Shown piece by piece: positions 1 through 6,457 of a stretch of 10,307 bases of DNA (the stretch's first letter is position 1; every line of letters begins with the position of its first letter). Both the position numbers and the translations under genes were made by a program. This DNA is from Arenicella sp. (GTDB lineage Bacteria > Pseudomonadota > Gammaproteobacteria > Arenicellales > Arenicellaceae): positions 1-10,307 of the forward strand of contig JALZWI010000202.1 of the NCBI GenBank assembly GCA_023299895.1, written 5' to 3'. The notes under the pieces were generated by a model. That model had not been told where the DNA came from. It did not search any database and saw nothing but the letters and a program-made list of their open reading frames with translations.

Positions 1-911
1 AAACCCATTGCTGTCTCTGGAAGTGACCGCACCACAAAATCAATAAATTCATTGACGCTTTGTGGTCGATCTGACGACGTTAAGCTACTAGCCTGATCTA
101 TTGCCTTGACTAGGTTATTCCTATAATACTTTGCATGTGTTTCAAACAGCGGTCTTAATGTATCTTTTTTAAGTCGTTTTACCGCTGATGGCGGGGACTT
201 ATGTGTGATACAAGCACGCATGGTCATCGCGACGGCATAGATGTCGGAGGCGAAACTTAACTGAGTCTTTTCATGTTGCTCTGGAGCCGAGTAACCGTGA
301 GTAAGAGTATGAACCTTGTGTTTTTTTTTGGATGGAAACTTATAAGCCGCACCCAAGTCAAGAATCAGTGGTACACCGGTCGATCGCAATAAAATATTGC
401 TAGGTTTGATATCTAAATGCAAAAAACTATTTTTATGAACTTCTTTTAAACCCGCTAAGACCATACTGAACATGCTCAGAATAAATTCCTCATCAGGAAC
501 ATAATCAGTGTTTTTAATAAACCAGCGAAGATCCTTACCTTGTTCATAACGCATTACTAGGTAGGCAGTATTGTTAAGCCGAAAAAAGTTAGAAACATTA
601 ACAATGTTAGGGTGTTCAATTTGCGACAAGGTTAAGCCTTCGTCAAAAAAGCGCTTTAATCCAATATGATACTTGTGCTCCTCTTCGGGAGGATACGCAC
701 GTAACGAAGAATCTCGCTTACGACGCATACAGTTAGTTGCATAAAATTCTTTAATGGCAACAACATTGTTTGTCTCAGTGTCCAGAGCGCTATAAACCAC
801 GCTGAAGCCACCCACTCCAATAACCTTACCAATTTTATACTGTTCAATCATTGTATTTGGCTGAAGTGGTATTGCTGGTATTGAGTCCGTTTTTGGTTTA
901 AGAATGCTCAT
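1..911 (-). CDS. Hanks-type Ser/Thr protein kinase, N-terminal part (gene runs off the left edge)
   Basis: I translated this strand by hand: 303 codons are open from ATG at 911 to the window edge, so the C-terminus is missing. The kinase domain spans about residues 24-296. Visible motifs are the glycine loop GVGGFSVVY (32-40), VAIK with Lys54, a likely helix-C Glu91, the catalytic loop HLDIKPSN (165-172, Asp167, Lys169, Asn172), DLG (185-187) in place of DFG, APE (209-211) and Asp223. All catalytic residues are present, so it should be active. Leu replaces Arg before the catalytic Asp, making it a non-RD kinase that would not need activation-loop phosphorylation. The substrate is unknown. It is divergent from yicC; in some gammaproteobacteria a kinase and a PP2C phosphatase lie near yicC and rph, so a phosphatase may lie to the left (inference). 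The start at 911 is the first ATG after in-frame stops; ATG at 851 is the alternative. Neither has a clear Shine-Dalgarno. Confidence 0.9.
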   Translation of the reverse strand, partial: MSILKPKTDSIPAIPLQPNTMIEQYKIGKVIGVGGFSVVYSALDTETNNVVAIKEFYATNCMRRKRDSSLRAYPPEEEHKYHIGLKRFFDEGLTLSQIEHPNIVNVSNFFRLNNTAYLVMRYEQGKDLRWFIKNTDYVPDEEFILSMFSMVLAGLKEVHKNSFLHLDIKPSNILLRSTGVPLILDLGAAYKFPSKKKHKVHTLTHGYSAPEQHEKTQLSFASDIYAVAMTMRACITHKSPPSAVKRLKKDTLRPLFETHAKYYRNNLVKAIDQASSLTSSDRPQSVNEFIDFVVRSLPETAMG

Positions 912-917
912 AGAGGT

Positions 918-947
918 ATTATAGTCACTCTACAATCAAAGCAGCAA
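918..947 (-). promoter_or_regulatory. Candidate kinase promoter, possibly giving a leaderless mRNA
   Basis: On the minus strand a perfect -10 hexamer TATAAT (923 to 918) lies six bases before the ATG at 911. A weak -35, TTGCTG (947 to 942, 3 of 6 matches), lies 18 bp further upstream. Transcription would start at or next to the A of the ATG, and no ribosome-binding site is visible. This is a sequence match only. Confidence 0.45.
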
Positions 948-955
948 ACCTAATT

Positions 956-980
956 GCGTAAAATCATAATTTATGTGGAG
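956..980 (+). promoter_or_regulatory. Candidate yicC -10 element and ribosome-binding site
   Basis: TAAAAT (959-964) matches the -10 consensus at 5 of 6 positions and sits in the nonamer GCGTAAAAT. The same nonamer occurs upstream of gmk at 5719-5727. I find no convincing -35, so the promoter call is weak. GTGGAG (975-980), five bases before the ATG at 986, is a good Shine-Dalgarno and fixes the yicC start. Confidence 0.35.
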
Positions 981-985
981 TAAAA

Positions 986-1846
986 ATGACCAAAAGTATG
1001 ACCGCCTATGCACAGGCAAGTACCCAGACCGAGCTAGGCGAACTAAGTTGCGAATTACGTAGTGTCAATCATCGTTATTTAGATATCGCACCCCGCATGC
1101 CAGAAGAACTCAGAGTGCATGAATCACTACTTCGTGAAACCATCACCGAAAAACTAGCGCGTGGCAGAATCGATTGTTTCATCCGGCTCAAAGAAAATAG
1201 CACAACTAGCCTAGAGCCCAATACGCCAACGGCAGCACAATTACAGTTATTACTAACCGCCATGCAAGAACAAGTCCCTTCGATGCAAGCAATTCGCGCA
1301 ATTGACGTGCTCAGATGGCCTGGCGTATTACAGTCAAAACAAGCAGACCCCAAGCTGATGAAAAAGTCGTTGTTAAGCGTCGTTTCACAGGCATTGGAAG
1401 AGTTAATCGTTGCGCGCGAGAAAGAAGGCGCCAAAATGGCTGAATTGATTCACAAGCGCTTGAATGATATGACGGAAATTCTAGGCACTGTGGTCAAATT
1501 AGTGCCAGAAATTTCTCAGCAATACCGCAAACGACTAGAAGAAAAAATGGCCGATATTCTCGATAAACTAGATTCCACTCGCTTAGAGCAAGAAATGGTG
1601 CTCTTTTTACAAAAAACAGATGTTGCAGAAGAACTCGATAGACTCGAGGTACATATCGCTGAAGTTGCTTCTGTGGTTGCCAAGCCAGAACCCGCAGGCC
1701 GGCGACTCGATTTTCTAATGCAAGAACTTAACCGAGAAGTGAACACATTAGGTTCTAAATCTCAGGACCAAGGGCTTACTAAGGCCTCAGTTGATTTAAA
1801 AGTACTTATAGAGCAAATGCGTGAACAGGTTCAAAACATCGAATAA
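986..1846 (+). CDS. yicC: YicC family endoribonuclease
   Basis: A cytoplasmic protein of the YicC/YloC family; the E. coli member has been reported as an endoribonuclease acting on small RNA. The length is 286 residues, against about 287 in E. coli. It opens with TKSMTAYAQ, matching the family's RSMTAYAR start. It has the N-terminal YicC domain (about 1-155), including LRSVNHRYLD (24-33) and VLRWPGVL (108-115). The C-terminal DUF1732 domain follows, with DVAEELDRLEVH (212-223), GRRLDFLMQELNRE (238-251) and a tail LIEQMREQVQNIE that is nearly identical to E. coli. The ATG has a good Shine-Dalgarno. The gene is normally next to gmk in many bacteria; here a three-gene cluster separates them. No terminator is evident after the stop. 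Identification is firm. Confidence 0.96.
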   Translation: MTKSMTAYAQASTQTELGELSCELRSVNHRYLDIAPRMPEELRVHESLLRETITEKLARGRIDCFIRLKENSTTSLEPNTPTAAQLQLLLTAMQEQVPSMQAIRAIDVLRWPGVLQSKQADPKLMKKSLLSVVSQALEELIVAREKEGAKMAELIHKRLNDMTEILGTVVKLVPEISQQYRKRLEEKMADILDKLDSTRLEQEMVLFLQKTDVAEELDRLEVHIAEVASVVAKPEPAGRRLDFLMQELNREVNTLGSKSQDQGLTKASVDLKVLIEQMREQVQNIE

Positions 1847-1859
1847 AAAATACCCAAAT

Positions 1860-1878
1860 AGGAATAATTCGCATTTAC
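1860..1878 (+). promoter_or_regulatory. Candidate Fur box
   Basis: AGGAATAATTCGCATTTAC agrees with the 19-bp Fur consensus at 10 of 19 positions. The agreement is concentrated in the AAT ... CATT core that many natural sites keep. It overlaps the -35 of the promoter below, which is a position expected for an iron-dependent repressor. A match of this quality is not rare in AT-rich DNA, so the call rests mainly on position and on the iron-linked gene families downstream. Confidence 0.35.
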
Positions 1879-1902
1879 ATTAAGTTTTTTCACGTTTATA
1901 GT
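1874..1902 (+). promoter_or_regulatory. Promoter of the di-haem/imelysin/DUF1513 cluster
   Basis: TTTACA (1874-1879, 5 of 6) and TATAGT (1897-1902, 5 of 6) are separated by an ideal 17 bp. Transcription would begin near 1909, about 28 bases before the first gene's ATG. This is the best sigma-70 promoter match in the window and suggests the cluster is transcribed independently of yicC. Confidence 0.55.
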
Positions 1903-1936
1903 TTGCCTGATTTTCTCTATTTTAATGTAACCAGTG

Positions 1937-3394
1937 ATGCGAAAAATCTTTTTAGTTGTTTTTATTACATTGTTCACTGATTTTGCTTGGTCTGACGATG
2001 TCGATGTTGTAAAGCCAACCACTGATTTTTCCAAAGCAGAGCCTTATGAGGCTTTGCCTGCGGGTGCGTTGACGCATCAGAAAAAATTGAATGCCAATGT
2101 GTTTTCACATGCCTCTGCCAATATGAGTTTTGAGCGTGAGCTCGATTTTAAAATTGGTAATGCATTTTTTCGTCGCATTTGGGTGTCGTCACCAGCGTCT
2201 ACCAATGCCAGTGATGGCTTAGGGCCATTTTTTAATGCGCGGGCTTGTCAGCGGTGTCATATCAAGGATGGTCGTGGGCACGCACCGAGTTCTGCTGATG
2301 ACAATGCAGTGTCAATGCTGATGCGTTTAAGTATTCCTAAGTCAGCGGAGTCGTCTGAGCAAGCTTTAACCGCCGCGGATCCAGTTTACGGTGGGCAGTT
2401 ACAGGATTTTTCGGTTGCGGGGGTGAATGCCGAAGGTCAGATAGCCATTGATTATATTGAAACTCCAGTAAAACTTAATGGTGGTGAAGTCGCCAGCTTG
2501 CGTAAACCAAGTTATTCGATCAAGAACTTAATGTATGGTGATTTACATAGAGATATTATGTTGTCACCCCGCGTTGCGCCGCAGATGATTGGCTTAGGCT
2601 TGTTGGAAGCGATTGCAGAAGATGATATTTTAAAGAGACAAGATATCGAAGACGCTAATGATGATGGTATTTCAGGAAAGGCGAATATTGTTTGGAGCGC
2701 CGCTGAACAAAAGATGATCTTGGGACGTTTTGGCTTAAAGGCTGGCCAAGCAACACTAACAGATCAAAATCAGGCGGCGTTTAATGGCGACCTTGGTTTG
2801 TCTACGCCATTGCAAACAAATGCTCATGGTGATTGTACGTCAGCACAACAAGAATGTTTGCGTATGCCACACGGTAAAGACCCACAACCTGGCGAGAACG
2901 CTGAAGCTTTAGAAGTCAGCGCTGAGGTGGTTAACCAAGTGCTGCATTACAGTCGTAATTTGGCTGTTCCTGCAAGACGCGAAGAAAGTGCCCCAGATGT
3001 ATTGGCGGGCAAAAAATTGTTTTATCAAAGTAATTGTATTGGCTGTCATACGCCTAAGTTCATTACACCAAGAGTAACAGCGGCTCCAGAACAGGCACGA
3101 CAGTTGATCTGGCCATATACTGATATGTTATTGCATGACATGGGTGAGGGTTTGGCCGATAATTCACCTGAAGGCTTAGCGGATGGTCAAGAGTGGCGGA
3201 CGCCGCCATTGTGGGGCATTGGATTGACACCTCTAGTCAATGAACACAGTCAATATTTGCATGATGGGCGCGCGCGCAATTTATTAGAGGCGATACTTTG
3301 GCATGGCGGTGAAGCTGAAGATTCCAAGCAACAAGTGGTTAATATGACGCGAGATGAACGAACAAAATTAATAAAATTTATTGAGTCGTTATGA
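1937..3394 (+). CDS. Periplasmic di-haem oxidoreductase, DUF1111 family (imelysin-associated c-type cytochrome)
   Basis: 485 residues from ATG 1937; a GTG in frame at 1934 would add one residue, and neither start has a strong ribosome-binding site. The N-terminus MRKIFLVVFITLFTDFAWS is a Sec signal peptide with cleavage likely before DDVD. Two haem c motifs are present: CQRCH (104-108) and CIGCH (367-371). Both would be loaded in the periplasm by cytochrome c maturation. Family landmarks include DGLGPFFNARAC, MIGLGLLEAI, YTDMLLHDMGEGLAD (394-408), EWRTPPLWGIG (419-429) and YLHDGRARNLLEAI. A Cys pair (300, 307) may form a disulfide. The family resembles MauG/di-haem peroxidases and is sometimes annotated 'thiol oxidoreductase', but its reaction is not established. 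It is translationally coupled to the imelysin gene (ATGA overlap). By context it may handle iron redox chemistry (inference). The P. aeruginosa counterpart is PA4371. Confidence 0.9.
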   Translation: MRKIFLVVFITLFTDFAWSDDVDVVKPTTDFSKAEPYEALPAGALTHQKKLNANVFSHASANMSFERELDFKIGNAFFRRIWVSSPASTNASDGLGPFFNARACQRCHIKDGRGHAPSSADDNAVSMLMRLSIPKSAESSEQALTAADPVYGGQLQDFSVAGVNAEGQIAIDYIETPVKLNGGEVASLRKPSYSIKNLMYGDLHRDIMLSPRVAPQMIGLGLLEAIAEDDILKRQDIEDANDDGISGKANIVWSAAEQKMILGRFGLKAGQATLTDQNQAAFNGDLGLSTPLQTNAHGDCTSAQQECLRMPHGKDPQPGENAEALEVSAEVVNQVLHYSRNLAVPARREESAPDVLAGKKLFYQSNCIGCHTPKFITPRVTAAPEQARQLIWPYTDMLLHDMGEGLADNSPEGLADGQEWRTPPLWGIGLTPLVNEHSQYLHDGRARNLLEAILWHGGEAEDSKQQVVNMTRDERTKLIKFIESL

Positions 3395-4458
3395 GAAAAA
3401 TTATTTTGCAAGTCTCATTGTTGTGTTGGGTTTACAGTTCAGTCAACGCACAAGAATTTGATTGGCTAGAAAGTAATGTTGCCGTCGCTAATAAACACAT
3501 CGTACCGAAATATCAAGCGGTCGCACTTGCTGCGGATGCTTTAGATGAGAGCGTTAATGCGATGTGCGCCAGCAAACCTGCTCTGGTAAGTGAGCAAGTC
3601 GTAAATGCTTATGGCGATTTGTTTTTAGCTTGGGCGCAAATACAGCATGTTAAATTTGGTCCAGTAAGTTTTCTAAAGCGTTATGAACGTTTCCACTATT
3701 GGCCAGACAAACACAACGTTGGTTCGCGACAATTACAACGCTTAATAGCGAGTCTTGATGATGGTTCTTTGGATGCAGCTGAATTAAATATGCCCAACAA
3801 GAGCGTGAGCCTGCAAGGCTTGAGCGCATTGGAACGTTTGTTTTTTTCTAAGCAGCAAAGTTTGACTGAGACTCAGTGTTTTTTAAGCATTGAAATTGCT
3901 AAAAACTTGCAAGAGATCGCTAAAGAAGTTGATCAAAGTTGGCGTCTGGCACCGGTAGAATTTGCCAAAGAATTTGAACTGGCTGGTAGAGAACAAGGCA
4001 CTTACGGATCAAGTCTTGAAGTCTCCACAATGTTAGCCAACGCCTTAGCAACACAGCTACTAATAATTGCTGAATATAAATTGGGTCAAGCCTTGCCTAA
4101 AAAAGAGGATGGCCGTGTTTATCAAAGAGAATTAGAGGCTTGGCAAAGTGAATTGTCATTAAACATTCTTGAACAGTCTTTGAGCAGTTTGAATGAATTT
4201 TATTCACTCGCTTTTTCTCCAAGAACTAACGCTATAAACCCAACCTTAGATAAAAAAATACAACAGCAATTTGCACATGCGATAAGCCTAAGCCAAGATT
4301 TTGATGAGCCGTTGATAAAAGTCATTGTTAAGCCCGATGAATTATCTAAAGTGGTTAACTTACAAGCTGCGGTGGTGCAGTTGGAGGCTGTTATTCGTTC
4401 TGAACTTTTTGCAGAACTCGGTTTCGCAACACAGTTTAATTCTTTGGACGGCGATTGA
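3391..4458 (+). CDS. Imelysin-family periplasmic protein
   Basis: 355 residues. The start ATG overlaps the upstream stop (ATGA), a sign of translational coupling. A signal peptide MRKIILQVSLLCWVYSSVNA ends in SVNA before QEF; there is no lipobox cysteine. The imelysin fold is marked by VNAYGDLFLAWAQIQ (71-85), KFGPVSFL (88-95), the conserved-motif region GLSALERLFF (143-152) and the C-terminal FNSLDGD (349-355), which is typical of the family. The classical imelysin motif GxHxxE reads GLSALE here, so the His is missing. That fits the second, PA4372-like paralogue rather than the PA4370/IcmP-like one, whose motif is proposed to bind metal. Imelysins are no longer regarded as active peptidases; iron-related envelope roles are known (IrpA, EfeO). 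The exact role here is unknown. Confidence 0.88.
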   Translation: MRKIILQVSLLCWVYSSVNAQEFDWLESNVAVANKHIVPKYQAVALAADALDESVNAMCASKPALVSEQVVNAYGDLFLAWAQIQHVKFGPVSFLKRYERFHYWPDKHNVGSRQLQRLIASLDDGSLDAAELNMPNKSVSLQGLSALERLFFSKQQSLTETQCFLSIEIAKNLQEIAKEVDQSWRLAPVEFAKEFELAGREQGTYGSSLEVSTMLANALATQLLIIAEYKLGQALPKKEDGRVYQRELEAWQSELSLNILEQSLSSLNEFYSLAFSPRTNAINPTLDKKIQQQFAHAISLSQDFDEPLIKVIVKPDELSKVVNLQAAVVQLEAVIRSELFAELGFATQFNSLDGD

Positions 4459-4483
4459 TCAAAATGAACAGAGATTTATTTGT

Positions 4484-4559
4484 CTCAAGGCTTTTTAATC
4501 GCTCAAGACTGTTTAATGAAAGCGCTCAAGGCTGTTTATTGAAGCCTGCTCAAGGCTAT
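4484..4559 (+). repeat. Degenerate tandem repeat, about 18-24 bp unit, 3.5 copies
   Basis: CTCAAGGCT (or CTCAAGACT) starts units at 4484, 4502, 4525 and 4549. The first three continue with a T-rich TTTA(A/T)T block, then a short GA-rich stretch in units 2 and 3. Unit lengths are 18, 23 and 24 bp, with a partial fourth of 11 bp. The array fills most of the imelysin-DUF1513 gap and ends five bases before the DUF1513 start codon. The last unit supplies AAGG (4552-4555), the only ribosome-binding candidate for that gene. Confidence 0.7.
4543..4557 (+). promoter_or_regulatory. Small hairpin over the DUF1513 ribosome-binding site
   Basis: AGCCT (4543-4547) and AGGCT (4553-4557) are a perfect 5-bp inverted repeat with a 5-base loop. 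The right arm covers most of the AAGG ribosome-binding candidate, so folding would reduce initiation at ATG 4565. The stem is short and the effect is inferred. Confidence 0.3.
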
Positions 4560-4564
4560 CCTCT

Positions 4565-5704
4565 ATGTTAAAAAGACGTCGTTTTTTAACTCAGTGCTTG
4601 GCTGCGCCTCTGCTGATAAATTACTCTCCTAAATTAACAGCAGCCAGCCGCAATACAAGTTCTAGTATTGCTTACTTGGCCGCGGCTCAATCTAGATTGG
4701 GTGAATATTCGCTACAGTGTTTCAATCATGGAAATGAGATACTTGCCGAGCATGAGATTCCGTCTCGTGGGCATGGTTTTAGTATAAGCCCGCAAGGCCA
4801 CATTGCAGCAATTGCTCGTCGCCCTGCAGACTTTTGTCTTATTTTAGATCGCAGTGGTAATAAACTTACTGAGTTTAGCGCTCATGACGGTCGTCATTTT
4901 TACGGCCATGGCGTGTTTGATAGCAATGGAGACTATCTATACCTAACGGAAAATGATTTTGCACAGGCGCGAGGCGTTATCGGCATTTATGAGGTACGAA
5001 ATAATTATCAACGAATAGGCGAGTTTGATAGCTATGGTGTTGGCCCTCATATGGTTCAGTTAGATAACACTGGCAGCCAGTTAATTGTCGCGAACGGTGG
5101 TATCGAAACACACCCCAACACCGGGCGTAAAAAGCTCAACTTAACGACCATGCAACCATCGATGGTTTTTATCGATTTGCGGTCTGGTGACCTCGTCAGA
5201 AAGACGCAACTGAGTCCCCAATATCATAAAAATAGTATCCGTCATTTTTCTATTGCCACCGACAACACCATTTATATCGGTTTGCAAAATGAGGGCGGTG
5301 ATAAGTCAGCAGCTTTATTAGCAAAACTGTCTCCAACTAGTTCAATGATAGAGAAAATGACTCTGACAGAGCCTGAGGCCAGAAAACTGAACAACTACGT
5401 AGGTGATATTTGTTTGGATCAATCACAGCAGTTTTTAGTTGCCTCTTCGCCTTATGGCAATACATTGTTAATCAAGTCATTAGCAAATAATCAGTATAGT
5501 CAGATTGAGGTTGCTGATGTTTGCGCTATAAGTAGTACAACAGTTGATGGCCAGTTTGCAGTTAGTGGCGGTGACGGGATGATTTATTTACTGCAAGTGA
5601 GTTTCGCAGAGACTATGCTGACTAACTTAATTGAAATGGCAAATTTTGCTGGTGAACAACATTGGGACAATCATATCCTTGTTATTGATGGATCTTATAT
5701 TTAA
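4565..5704 (+). CDS. DUF1513 family protein, Tat-exported beta-propeller
   Basis: 379 residues. The N-terminus MLKRRRFLTQ carries a twin-arginine pattern (RRRFL, residues 4-8), followed by a short hydrophobic stretch and SPKLTAAS, so export is probably folded via Tat to the periplasm. Family signatures are clear: RGHGFSISPQG (68-78), ARRPADF (84-90), HFYGHGVFDSNGDYLYLTEN (111-130), GVGPHMVQL (158-166), VANGGIETHP (175-184) and GRKKLNLTTMQPSM (187-200). Repeated beta-strand blocks with NG/DG turns suggest a seven-bladed propeller. DUF1513 genes regularly follow imelysin and DUF1111 genes (PA4373 in P. aeruginosa), so a shared iron-linked envelope function is likely, but no biochemical activity is established. 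The start is supported by the Tat motif; the ribosome-binding site AAGG is nine bases upstream and partly in a hairpin. Confidence 0.88.
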   Translation: MLKRRRFLTQCLAAPLLINYSPKLTAASRNTSSSIAYLAAAQSRLGEYSLQCFNHGNEILAEHEIPSRGHGFSISPQGHIAAIARRPADFCLILDRSGNKLTEFSAHDGRHFYGHGVFDSNGDYLYLTENDFAQARGVIGIYEVRNNYQRIGEFDSYGVGPHMVQLDNTGSQLIVANGGIETHPNTGRKKLNLTTMQPSMVFIDLRSGDLVRKTQLSPQYHKNSIRHFSIATDNTIYIGLQNEGGDKSAALLAKLSPTSSMIEKMTLTEPEARKLNNYVGDICLDQSQQFLVASSPYGNTLLIKSLANNQYSQIEVADVCAISSTTVDGQFAVSGGDGMIYLLQVSFAETMLTNLIEMANFAGEQHWDNHILVIDGSYI

Positions 5705-5727
5705 AAGTGTACGATTTCGCGTAAAAT
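5700..5727 (+). promoter_or_regulatory. Candidate gmk operon promoter
   Basis: TTTAAA (5700-5705, 4 of 6) and TAAAAT (5722-5727, 5 of 6) are 16 bp apart and straddle the DUF1513 stop codon. The -10 sits in GCGTAAAAT, also found upstream of yicC at 956-964. A start near 5734 would leave a leader of about 64 bases before gmk. This would let the housekeeping genes be transcribed without the inserted iron cluster. Confidence 0.4.
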
Positions 5728-5797
5728 ACCCGCAAACTGATTCTTATCATTCAATCTAAGTTATCCCCCTTTATTTCGACATATTTAAGAGTAAAAC

Positions 5798-6415
5798 GTG
5801 AACGGTAAACTTTTTATTATTTCGGCGCCGTCAGGTACTGGTAAAACCAGCTTGGCGAGGGCTTTGATCGCGAATAATGACAATGCGATGATGTCAGTGT
5901 CACACACCACCAGGCAAAAACGTGCAGGCGAAGTTGACGGCATTGATTATTTTTTCGTCGATCAAAGCGAATTCATTAAAATGGTCAGCGGCAACGTTTT
6001 TTTGGAGTATGCACAGGTTTACGGTAATTATTACGGCACTTCCAAGCTGTCAGTACAAGAAATGCTCTCCAAAGGTATGAATGTCCTGCTGGATATTGAT
6101 TGGCAGGGCGCTCGAAGTGTGCGTGATCAAGTGCCCGATGCGATTAGTATTTCGATTTTACCGCCGAGTATTGATGAGCTAGAGCGACGCCTACGTTGTC
6201 GTGGTAGCGATACCGAAGACGTGATTCGCAGTCGAATGAACCAAGCAATAGACGAAATGAAGCATTGTGATGAAGCTGACTTGATTGTTTTAAATGACGA
6301 TTTTAATTCAGCTTTAGATGATTTAACGATGATACTTCAAGGACAAAGTGATAGTATACGCGCCCTAGATGTCAACCTAGATGAGCTTTTTGAAGAATAT
6401 ACTAAATCTCATTGA
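5798..6415 (+). CDS. gmk: Guanylate kinase
   Basis: Phosphorylates GMP to GDP with ATP in the cytoplasm, feeding GTP, dGTP and (p)ppGpp synthesis. The length is 205 residues, against about 207 for the family. The Walker A loop APSGTGKT is at 10-17. GMP-site residues are present: Ser35 and Arg39 in SHTTRQKR, Arg42, Tyr51, Glu70 (FLEYA), Tyr79 and Asp101 in LDIDWQGA (98-105). The lid contains RRLRCRGSDTEDVIRSRM (130-147). The start codon is GTG, with AAGAG six bases upstream (5787-5791); this places the P-loop at the usual distance from the N-terminus. rpoZ follows after 42 bases, probably in one transcript. Gmk of several bacteria is inhibited by (p)ppGpp, and spoT lies two genes downstream. 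Confidence 0.97.
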   Translation: MNGKLFIISAPSGTGKTSLARALIANNDNAMMSVSHTTRQKRAGEVDGIDYFFVDQSEFIKMVSGNVFLEYAQVYGNYYGTSKLSVQEMLSKGMNVLLDIDWQGARSVRDQVPDAISISILPPSIDELERRLRCRGSDTEDVIRSRMNQAIDEMKHCDEADLIVLNDDFNSALDDLTMILQGQSDSIRALDVNLDELFEEYTKSH

Positions 6416-6457
6416 CCGGCTGATTAGAAAATATAGAGAAACAAAAAGGTATTAAAG

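Larger units (their letters stand above)
4464..4571 (+). other. Possible 35-codon small ORF bridging the imelysin and DUF1513 genes
   Basis: ATG at 4464, five bases after the imelysin stop, opens a 35-codon frame ending in TAA at 4569-4571. It therefore overlaps the first bases of the DUF1513 gene in another frame. The predicted peptide is built from the DNA repeats below: SRLFN and AQG each occur twice. No clear Shine-Dalgarno is visible, so translation would rely on coupling to the imelysin stop. It resembles no family I know and could be chance. Confidence 0.2.

Noticed and set aside
965..970. CATAAT as the yicC -10
   Set aside because: Transcription would begin inside the yicC ribosome-binding site, leaving it incomplete.
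1075..1746. Minus-strand ORFs inside yicC (119 and 76 codons)
   Set aside because: Ser/Cys-rich low-complexity translations that are antisense shadows of yicC.
1925..1930. ATG-TAA start-stop pair just before the di-haem gene
   Set aside because: No ribosome-binding site and expected by chance in AT-rich leader sequence.
1831..2034. Minus-strand 67-codon ORF across the yicC-cluster gap
   Set aside because: It overlaps the end of yicC, the promoter and the signal-peptide region, and shows no ribosome-binding site or recognisable protein features.
5741..5759. Second Fur-like match (TGATTCTTATCATT region) upstream of gmk
   Set aside because: It scores about the same as the 1860 site by simple matching, but gmk has no iron link and no promoter element overlaps it. 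It mainly shows how easily such matches arise in AT-rich DNA.
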